Of a stretch of DNA of 32,454 bases, positions 26,119 to 32,454 are shown piece by piece (within the stretch, counting starts at the first letter, position 1; every line of letters starts with the position of its first letter). The stretch lies in contig JALWFE010000077.1 in NCBI GenBank assembly GCA_027039975.1, forward strand, positions 1 to 32,454. Reading direction: 5' to 3'. The notes under the pieces are model-generated. The model searched no databases. It was not told where the DNA came from and saw only the letters and a program-made list of their open reading frames with translations. The DNA comes from Flavobacteriales bacterium. Lineage in GTDB: Bacteria > Bacteroidota > Bacteroidia > Flavobacteriales > Flavobacteriaceae. Both the position numbers and the translations under genes were made by a program.

Positions 26119-28302
26119 TTATCTGATAAACAATATTTCACGGTATTTGCTCAAAGGCCAGATTTCATCATCAATCATCATCTCCAATTTATCGGTATAA
26201 TGTCTTATTTTGTCAAATTCCGGTTTGATTTTACGGGCTAATTTTTCCGCTTTGGCTTCCCAATCGAGTTTTTCCAGCTTCTCCAAGTCTTTACGGAGTT
26301 TTCCAACCAATTCCGATACTTTTGCAATATTATCCGATAAATCTTTTAGCATTTTAAGAGGTTCTTGTCCCAAAGTTTGATAAGTCTTCGAATCGATATT
26401 TTTTAAGTTTTTGACCACTTTTGCTAATTCTTTTTGATACTTGACAGCTGCCGGAATAACGTGATTCATCGTCATATCCGCCAATACGCCCGCTTCAATA
26501 ATCACTTTCATAGCATATTGTTCTATTTCCACTTCGTATTTGGCTTCGAGTTCGCGTTCAGTAAGAACCCCCATTTCTTCAAAAAGTTTTTTGACGTTTT
26601 TATCCTTATAAACTTTAAGCGCTTCGGGTGTGGTTTTGGCATTACTCAAACCGCGTTTTTCGGCCTCTTTTTCCCATTCTTTACTGTATCCGTCGCCTTC
26701 AAACAGGATGCGTTCAGATTGTTTGATATATTCTCGCAACACGTTAAAAATCGCTTCATCTTTTTTCAACTTGTCTTTTTGGATGATAGTATCCACTTCT
26801 TTTTTGAATTCCCGTAATTGTTTAGCAACAATCATATTTAATATGGTCATCGGATTACCTGTGTTGGCTGACGAACCGACCGCTCTAAATTCAAAACGGT
26901 TACCCGTAAAAGCAAAAGGTGATGTGCGGTTACGGTCGGTATTGTCCAATAAAATTTCCGGTATTTTTCCTACGACGTTCAATTTTAAATCCGTTTTTTC
27001 TTGGGGAGATAATTTGCCGCTTGAAACGTTTTTTAGTTCTTGTAAAATTTTGGTTAATTGCTCTCCGATAAATACCGAAATAATGGCCGGTGGTGCTTCA
27101 TTAGCACCGAGACGATGGTCATTGCCTGCCGATGCAATGGAAGCACGCAATAAAGCTTCGTTATCGTTTACAGCTTTAATCGTATTGATAAAAAACACTA
27201 AAAACTCCAAATTTTTCATCGGCGTTTTGCCCGGACTTAACAAATTGATACCGGTATTGGTCATCATCGACCAATTGTTGTGTTTACCGGAACCATTGAT
27301 GCCTTCAAAAGGTTTTTCGTGTAATAAAACTTCAAAATGATGTTTGTGCGCAATCTTTTTCATAATATCCATTAAAAGCAAATTGTGGTCAACGGCCAAG
27401 TTAGCTTCTTCAAATACGGGTGCTACCTCAAACTGAGCCGGTGCCACTTCATTGTGCCGGGTTTTAACGGGAATACCGAGTTTTAAACTTTCTATTTCCA
27501 ATTCGCGCATAAAAGCCATAACCCTTTCGGGGATGGAGCCGAAATAATGGTCATCCAATTGCTGACCACGTGCCGGTTGGTGTCCCATCAATGTTCTGCC
27601 TGTCAATGTCAAGTCAGGACGGGCTTTATAAAAGGCCGAATCGATTAAAAAATATTCTTGTTCCCAACCCAAAGTGGCGATGACCTTATTGACATCACGG
27701 TGAAAATACCGGGAAACCGCCGTAGCCGCTTCGTCCAAAGCACTTAACGAACGAAGTAGAGGCGTTTTAACATCCAAAGCCTCACCGGTATAAGAAACAA
27801 ATACCGTTGGAATACAAAGTGTTGTGCCGTGAATAAAAGCCGGTGAAGTCGGGTCCCAAGCCGTATAACCGCGGGCTTCAAAAGTGTTGCGGATACCACC
27901 ACTGGGAAAACTGGAAGCATCCGGTTCTTGTTGAACCAACTGACTGCCACTGAATTTTTCCAGATAACTGCCATCCGGATTGAGCTCAAAAAACGAATCG
28001 TGTTTTTCGGCCGTAGTACCGGTCAAAGGTTGAAACCAGTGTGTGTAATGCGTAGCGCCGTTCTCAATAGCCCAATTTTTCATACCCGCAGCAATATGTT
28101 CCGCTATTTCACGGTCTATTTTCTTGCCTTTATCTATCGCTTCCGTTACAGCCTTAAAAGCGGTTTTTGATAAATATAATTTCATTTTCTCACGGTCAAA
28201 CACTTTTTCGGCAAAAATTGCCGAACGTTTGACAACAGGGTCAATTTTACGGGGTTTTCGACCTAAAATTTCTTTTAATGCGCTAAATCTGACTTTTGAC
28301 AT
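26119..28302 (-). CDS. glnN: glutamine synthetase, type III
   Basis: 727 aa, the standard size of the GSIII (GlnN) class common in Bacteroidota and Cyanobacteria, much longer than GSI or GSII. It makes glutamine from glutamate, ammonia and ATP in the cytoplasm as a dodecamer. Characteristic blocks are THWFQPLTG (about residue 81), the [10 protein letters not shown] glutamate-binding motif, [31 protein letters not shown] and [20 protein letters not shown], and a long helical C terminus. All core motifs are intact. The gene is monocistronic with its own promoter. The start at 28302 gives the usual [10 protein letters not shown] terminus. Confidence 0.97.
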   Translation of the reverse strand: MSKVRFSALKEILGRKPRKIDPVVKRSAIFAEKVFDREKMKLYLSKTAFKAVTEAIDKGKKIDREIAEHIAAGMKNWAIENGATHYTHWFQPLTGTTAEKHDSFFELNPDGSYLEKFSGSQLVQQEPDASSFPSGGIRNTFEARGYTAWDPTSPAFIHGTTLCIPTVFVSYTGEALDVKTPLLRSLSALDEAATAVSRYFHRDVNKVIATLGWEQEYFLIDSAFYKARPDLTLTGRTLMGHQPARGQQLDDHYFGSIPERVMAFMRELEIESLKLGIPVKTRHNEVAPAQFEVAPVFEEANLAVDHNLLLMDIMKKIAHKHHFEVLLHEKPFEGINGSGKHNNWSMMTNTGINLLSPGKTPMKNLEFLVFFINTIKAVNDNEALLRASIASAGNDHRLGANEAPPAIISVFIGEQLTKILQELKNVSSGKLSPQEKTDLKLNVVGKIPEILLDNTDRNRTSPFAFTGNRFEFRAVGSSANTGNPMTILNMIVAKQLREFKKEVDTIIQKDKLKKDEAIFNVLREYIKQSERILFEGDGYSKEWEKEAEKRGLSNAKTTPEALKVYKDKNVKKLFEEMGVLTERELEAKYEVEIEQYAMKVIIEAGVLADMTMNHVIPAAVKYQKELAKVVKNLKNIDSKTYQTLGQEPLKMLKDLSDNIAKVSELVGKLRKDLEKLEKLDWEAKAEKLARKIKPEFDKIRHYTDKLEMMIDDEIWPLSKYREILFIR

Positions 28303-28325
28303 AGGGTTATTTTTAAAAATATCTG

Positions 28326-28355
28326 CAAAAATAGATTTTTTACCCGGAAAAACAA
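28326..28355 (-). promoter_or_regulatory. glnN promoter
   Basis: On the minus strand, TATTTTTG (plus-strand CAAAAATA at 28326-28333) is the -7 box and TTG (plus-strand CAA at 28353-28355) lies 19 bp upstream. Predicted start near 28319 gives a leader of about 17 nt. Confidence 0.55.
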
Positions 28356-28381
28356 GGGGGTTATTTTATTTTTTATATTTT

Positions 28382-28410
28382 TTTGAAATCATAATTTTTT
28401 CATAAATTTA
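28382..28410 (+). promoter_or_regulatory. possible hsdM promoter
   Basis: TTTG at 28382-28385 and TAAATTTA at 28403-28410 (one mismatch to TAnnTTTG) with a 17-bp spacer, 39 bp before the hsdM ATG. The region is nearly pure A and T, so chance matches are easy. Confidence 0.35.
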
Positions 28411-28448
28411 CAAACTTTATTTTTTAAATATTTTTTATAATTTAATAT

Positions 28449-30854
28449 ATGCCCATCAAAAAAACACAACTCTACACACACCTGTGGGAAGCGGCCAATG
28501 CTTTGCGCGGCGGTATGGATGCCAGCCAATACAAAGATTATGTGCTCACCATTTTGTTTGTGAAATACGTAACCGATAAATACAAGGACAAGCCATACAA
28601 CGATGACGGATTTATTGTCCCCGAAGGCGGTAGTTTTGATGATATTTTGGCCTTCAAAGGCAATAAGGAAATCGGTGAAAAAATCAATGAAGTATTACAC
28701 AAGTTGGCCGATGAAAATGAACTCAAAGGCGTGATTGACAGGGTGGATTTTGACGACGATACCAAGCTGGGCAAAGGGAAGGAAAAAGTGGATAAACTAA
28801 CCAAATTGGTTGCTATTTTTGAAGATCCGCAACTGGATTTTTCGGGCAACCACGCCGGTGGCGATGATATTTTGGGCGATGTATATGAATATTTTATGAA
28901 AAAATTTGCCACCGAAGCCGGCAAAAGCAAGGGGCAATTCTATACGCCCGCCGAAGTCTCGCGCACCATGGCCAAAATTATCGGTATTGAAAAAGCCCAA
29001 GGCACCAAATTAAGCGCCTATGACCCCGCTTGCGGTAGTGGCTCGTTACTCTTGAAAGTGGATGCCGAAGCGCCGGTAAAAATAGCCCTCTACGGTCAGG
29101 AAAAAGACATTGATGTGGCTAATATTGCCCGGATGAATATGATTTTGCACGGCCGCCCCGATGCTATTATCAAACAAGGCAACACCTTGTCCGACCCGCA
29201 ATTTAAAAACGACGACGGCACACTAAAAACCTTTGACTATGCCGTAGCCAATCCGCCGTTTTCACAAAAAAACTGGATGGACGGAGTGAATCCGCAAAAC
29301 GATCCTTATCACCGCTTTGACGATGGCATTCCGCCGGCCAAAAACGGCGATTATGCTTTCCTGTTACATTTCATTAAATCGCTAAAACCCAAAGGTAAAG
29401 GCGCCATCATTCTGCCGCACGGCGTTTTGTTTCGCGGTAATGCCGAAGCCATCATCCGACGCAACATTGTGCGAAAGGGTTACATCAAGGGTATTATCGG
29501 TTTGCCGCCCAACCTGTTCTACGGCACGGGTATTCCGGCGGTTATTTTGGTCATTGACAAAGAAAATGCCGCATCACGCAAAGGAATCTTTATCGTCGAT
29601 ACCTCCAAGGGATTTCGTAAAGACGGCAATAAAAACCGCCTGCGCGAACGCGATATACATAAAATAGTGGACACCTTTACCCGCTTTAAAGAAATACCGG
29701 GCTATGCCCGTATGGTATCATTGGCCGAAATAGAAAAAAACGATTTCAACCTCAATATTCCACGCTATATTGACAATGTAGAGGAAGAAGACATTCAAGA
29801 TATTTATGCCCACCTGCACGGCGGTATTCCTGCGCGCGATGTGGACAAATTGCCCGTCCTCAACGCCTTTCCCAAACTCAAAGAACGGATTTTTAAACTC
29901 AAAGAAAAAAACTATTACCGGCTCAACATTCTGCCGGACGATTTACCCGGAGCAGTGGAACATTCCGAGGAAATCACAAGTTTTAAACAAAAGACAGAAC
30001 AAGCGTTTGACACTTGGACACAAGCGGTAAAACCCGTTTTGGAAGGCATCAATGAAAAAACCCGCCCCAAAAAACTCATTGAAAATATCAGCGAAAGTTT
30101 ACTGGAAACATACAAGAGGGTTCCGCTGATAGATGCCTATGCCGTGTATCAAATTTTGATGGACTACCGGGATGAAACACTCAAAGACGATGTGTATTTG
30201 ATTATGGAAAACGGCTGGAATGCCAAACCGCAAATAGATTATGACAAAAAAGGCAAGTTGAAATCTTGGAATAGCGATTTACTCCCAAAAAATATTGTTA
30301 TCGATGCCTATTTTCCTACTGAAAAACAAGAAATAGAAGACTTGGAAGCAAAAAAAGAAGATGTTTTACGGCAACTGGAAGAACTAACCGAAACCCATTC
30401 CGGCGATGACGGCATACTGGAAGAGGTAAAAAACGAAAAAGGCAAAATCACCAAAGCCGCGTTAAAGGCAAAAATCAAAGAACTAAGAAACAATGCCGGC
30501 GCATTTGCCATAGAACTCGATGTGTTGGAAAAATACCTTCAATTGCTGGGAACCGAAAGCCGGCTCAAAAAACAAATCAAAAACAAAGAGGCGGAATTGG
30601 ATATGGCTTTGCTCAAAAAATATAACGAATTAACCACGGACGAAGTGCGTTATTTAGTCATTAACCAAAAGTGGTTAAAAACTCTGGCACAAGGTATCAA
30701 CGACGAAGCCGAAGATATCATTTTGCAAATGCTTAACCGCATCAAAGAACTCTACGAACGCTATGAAACGCCTTTACCCGAAATAGAACGACAAGTAAAC
30801 GAATTGGAACATAAAGTAAAAGCTCACTTAAAACTTATGGGATTTGAATTATGA
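28449..30854 (+). CDS. hsdM: type I restriction-modification methyltransferase subunit with long C-terminal extension
   Basis: 801 aa; typical HsdM is about 500-540. N-terminal HsdM_N-like helical domain at 1-150 (HLWEAANALRGGMDASQYKDYVL-type block, then GDVYEYFM), S-adenosylmethionine motif DPACGSGS at 192-199, and catalytic NPPF at 268-271, which marks an N6-adenine methyltransferase. Residues about 480-801 are an added, highly charged part with coiled-coil segments (residues about 620-720 and the final EIERQVNELEHKVKAHLKLMG) that could take over part of the S-subunit contact. Base composition looks more GC-rich than its neighbours, hinting at horizontal transfer. The last four bases overlap the next gene. 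No hsdS or hsdR is within the window. Confidence 0.93.
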   Translation: MPIKKTQLYTHLWEAANALRGGMDASQYKDYVLTILFVKYVTDKYKDKPYNDDGFIVPEGGSFDDILAFKGNKEIGEKINEVLHKLADENELKGVIDRVDFDDDTKLGKGKEKVDKLTKLVAIFEDPQLDFSGNHAGGDDILGDVYEYFMKKFATEAGKSKGQFYTPAEVSRTMAKIIGIEKAQGTKLSAYDPACGSGSLLLKVDAEAPVKIALYGQEKDIDVANIARMNMILHGRPDAIIKQGNTLSDPQFKNDDGTLKTFDYAVANPPFSQKNWMDGVNPQNDPYHRFDDGIPPAKNGDYAFLLHFIKSLKPKGKGAIILPHGVLFRGNAEAIIRRNIVRKGYIKGIIGLPPNLFYGTGIPAVILVIDKENAASRKGIFIVDTSKGFRKDGNKNRLRERDIHKIVDTFTRFKEIPGYARMVSLAEIEKNDFNLNIPRYIDNVEEEDIQDIYAHLHGGIPARDVDKLPVLNAFPKLKERIFKLKEKNYYRLNILPDDLPGAVEHSEEITSFKQKTEQAFDTWTQAVKPVLEGINEKTRPKKLIENISESLLETYKRVPLIDAYAVYQILMDYRDETLKDDVYLIMENGWNAKPQIDYDKKGKLKSWNSDLLPKNIVIDAYFPTEKQEIEDLEAKKEDVLRQLEELTETHSGDDGILEEVKNEKGKITKAALKAKIKELRNNAGAFAIELDVLEKYLQLLGTESRLKKQIKNKEAELDMALLKKYNELTTDEVRYLVINQKWLKTLAQGINDEAEDIILQMLNRIKELYERYETPLPEIERQVNELEHKVKAHLKLMGFEL

Positions 30855-32290
30855 ATATAATTGAACAGATAAAAAACGGTGAATCAAAAACGCTGGAATT
30901 AAAAGAAAAACTACCAGCGTCTCAAAAACTTGCTGCTACGGCTATCGCGTTTTCTAATACTGCCGGAGGTAAAATTATTATCGGCGTAAATGATAAAAGA
31001 GAGATTGTTGGCGTCAGCGACGACGAAATTTTTGATATGCAAGAAAAAGTTTCATCTGTTATTTATGATTTGTGTTATCCCAATATTTTACCCGAAATAT
31101 ATGTGCAGAATGTTGATGGTAAACTTTTATTAGTCATTGAAATTTATAGAGGTAGTTTGCTGCCTTATTATTTGAAAAATAAAGGAAAATTGAATGGAAC
31201 TTATATAAGAATTGGCACAACAAACCGGCTGGCTGACGAAAATATAATCCAAGAATTGGAAAGACAGAGAATGGGAAAGACTTTTGATGAAGAAGAAAAC
31301 TATTCCGTAACATCCGGAGAAATTGATTTAACGCCAATATACAACGAATTTGATAAGATTAGTAAAAGCGTATCAATTTCTCAACTTAGAAATCTGAAAC
31401 TGTTTAAAAACATACAAGGCAAGGATATCCCCACAAATGCACTTTTAATCATTACCGGAAATTTGGAAAATACCGGCATTAAGTGCGCCCGTTTTAAGGG
31501 AACTACAAGCGATATTTTTCTTGACAAAAAGGAGTTTACGGCAGATGCTTTTTCCAATTTGAACAATACCATTTTATTTCTTAAAAATCATCTCAATTTA
31601 GAAGCAAATATCAAAGGACTGAAAAGAGTGGAACAATATGAAATACCTTTGGTTGTATTACGGGAGGCATTACTGAATGCCATTATTCACAGGGATTATA
31701 CCCGCAACAGCGACATAAAAGTAGCCGTATATGATGATATTGTCGAAATCGTATCGCCCGGCGGACTACCCAACGGATTGACTGTAAACGATGTGTTTGA
31801 GGGCAGAAGTGAATTAAGAAACAAGATTATAGCAAAAGTTTTTAAAGAACTCGGTTATGTAGAAACTTGGGGAACCGGCATAAAAAGAATAGAAAAAATG
31901 TGTAAAAACAACAATATTAAATTTGAATTCAAAGAAAACAGCAATTTTGTGTCGGTGATATTTTACCGAGACAAAATCGTAGATAAAGTACAAGAAAGTA
32001 TCGAAAAAGTAGCGGAAAAGTATCGGAAAAGTAGCAGAAAAGTAGCGAATAAACAGCGAAAAAGTAGCGAAAAAATTATCCTAACAAAACAAGAAGCAAA
32101 AATAATTGACTATATAAATAATAAAAACAAAATAACGACAAGTGAAGTAAAATCTCTCTTTAATATTAAATCTGCAAGAGCAAGAAGAATACTATTGAGA
32201 ATGTCCAAAAAAGGCATTCTTAAAAAAATAGGCAAAACAAAAGGTAGTTTTTATATTTTGAATGAGGACAATGGAAATAAATTTATCTGA
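30851..32290 (+). CDS. AlbA_2/ATPase-domain regulator with repeat tract and C-terminal winged helix
   Basis: 479 aa. AlbA_2 (Schlafen-like) domain at about 7-125 with ESKTLELKEKLP (11-22), AFSNTAGGKIIIGVND (33-48) and a conserved YIRIGTTNR (118-126). A GHKL-type ATPase-like domain (HATPase_c_4) lies at about 265-370 with LREALLNAIIHRDYT (N276) and VSPGGLPNG. Residues 383-408 are a Lys/Arg/Ser/Glu tract (EKVAEKYRKSSRKVANKQ) coded by 11-bp repeats. A winged helix follows at about 412-475. It starts inside the hsdM stop (ATGA overlap), implying translational coupling within the restriction-modification operon. Genes of this family are often found between hsdM and hsdS; proposed roles include regulation, but none is proven. 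It is markedly more AT-rich than hsdM. Confidence 0.85.
   Translation: MNIIEQIKNGESKTLELKEKLPASQKLAATAIAFSNTAGGKIIIGVNDKREIVGVSDDEIFDMQEKVSSVIYDLCYPNILPEIYVQNVDGKLLLVIEIYRGSLLPYYLKNKGKLNGTYIRIGTTNRLADENIIQELERQRMGKTFDEEENYSVTSGEIDLTPIYNEFDKISKSVSISQLRNLKLFKNIQGKDIPTNALLIITGNLENTGIKCARFKGTTSDIFLDKKEFTADAFSNLNNTILFLKNHLNLEANIKGLKRVEQYEIPLVVLREALLNAIIHRDYTRNSDIKVAVYDDIVEIVSPGGLPNGLTVNDVFEGRSELRNKIIAKVFKELGYVETWGTGIKRIEKMCKNNNIKFEFKENSNFVSVIFYRDKIVDKVQESIEKVAEKYRKSSRKVANKQRKSSEKIILTKQEAKIIDYINNKNKITTSEVKSLFNIKSARARRILLRMSKKGILKKIGKTKGSFYILNEDNGNKFI
31997..32073 (+). repeat. seven 11-bp tandem units inside the AlbA_2 gene
   Basis: Seven successive units of exactly 11 bp with consensus AGTAGCGGAAA: 31997, 32008, 32019, 32030, 32041, 32052 and 32063. 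The peptide repeats every 11 residues because three units equal 33 bp. Units 5 and 6 are the most diverged. Both other reading frames hit a stop soon after the tract (TAA at 32082-32084, TGA at 32107-32109), so loss or gain of one unit would remove the winged helix. Confidence 0.9.
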
Positions 32291-32294
32291 CATA

Positions 32295-32454
32295 ATGGTA
32301 AAAACTATTGAAGTAACGGACGATTACGGACGATTACGGACGATTACGGACGATTAAACGATAATGAACAAAAAGTGCTTTTATATCTTTTGGATAACGA
32401 TAAAATCACGAGAAAAACAGTAATGGATATTTTGGAAGTTCAAAAAACAAAAGC
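32295..32454 (+). pseudogene. short ORF broken by 10-bp repeats, winged-helix fragment, open to window end
   Basis: An ATG at 32295, 4 bp after the AlbA_2 stop, reads MVKTIEVTDDYGRLRTITDD and then stops at TAA 32355-32357. Another frame runs open from 32312 to the window end and encodes LNDNEQKVLLYLLDNDKITR followed by KTVMDILEVQKTK, which looks like the start of a winged-helix domain resembling the end of the preceding gene. Four 10-bp units lie at the junction. With two or five units the ATG and the winged-helix frame would be joined. It could be a phase-off gene, a decayed duplicate or a real 3' gene with an unseen start. Confidence 0.45.
32316..32355 (+). repeat. four perfect 10-bp tandem units
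   Basis: ACGGACGATT is repeated four times without change, from 32316 to 32355. Unit length is not a multiple of three, so copy number sets the frame of the following winged-helix coding sequence. Confidence 0.95.

Noticed and set aside
26630-27340. 236-aa ORF on the plus strand within glnN
   Set aside because: It lies fully antisense to an intact, well-conserved gene; its sequence is low in complexity and shows no family motif.
28449-32454. complete type I restriction system
   Set aside because: Only hsdM is visible; neither a target-recognition subunit nor a DEAD-box HsdR is encoded within the window.

Overview
The window looks like chromosomal DNA of a Bacteroidota bacterium. The base composition is AT-rich. 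Many genes are preceded by the Bacteroidota-type -7 box TAnnTTTG rather than by a Shine-Dalgarno sequence. Typical family markers are TonB-dependent receptors with an N-terminal carboxypeptidase-regulatory-like domain, a LytS/LytTR pair with a propeller sensor, a type III glutamine synthetase and many small lipoproteins. A sulfide:quinone oxidoreductase-like enzyme and a ferredoxin-type 2-oxoacid oxidoreductase suggest life at low oxygen or near sulfide. I would not name a genus from this sequence.

Layout. 1-3500: queA, then an SQR-like flavoprotein followed by a 57-aa gene not usually called. 3600-12190: an apparent metal-handling region. It holds two small cysteine-rich proteins and a TonB-dependent receptor carrying both halves (CxxxM and HxM) of the copper site known from OprC, then a Met-rich lipoprotein. 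Next come an HdeD-like membrane protein, a possible ribosome-hibernation-like protein, a third small His/Cys protein and a second TonB receptor. The three small proteins all end in a basic residue followed by a Pro-Pro motif. Intergenic spaces here carry dispersed palindromic repeats. 12250-19400: two lipoproteins sharing a bidirectional terminator, polyphosphate kinase, an 89-bp degenerate tandem repeat that runs into the start codon of a MATE transporter, and the site-2 protease RseP on the opposite strand. 19500-26050: a LytS-type sensor kinase and LytTR regulator, with three phased direct repeats upstream that may be the regulator's operator, then a two-gene 2-oxoacid oxidoreductase in which the gamma domain is fused to the beta subunit. 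26119-28302: glnN on the minus strand.

28449-32454: a type I restriction-modification locus, entered but not completed. hsdM has a long C-terminal extension and overlaps by 4 bp an AlbA_2/ATPase-type regulator gene. That gene contains seven uninterrupted 11-bp repeat units within its coding sequence. It is followed by four 10-bp units that put a start codon and a downstream winged-helix reading frame out of phase. Both units have non-triplet lengths, so changes in copy number would switch reading frames. This possible phase-variable module is the most interesting item in the window, together with the copper-receptor cluster. All functional statements are from reading the sequence; no database search was run.
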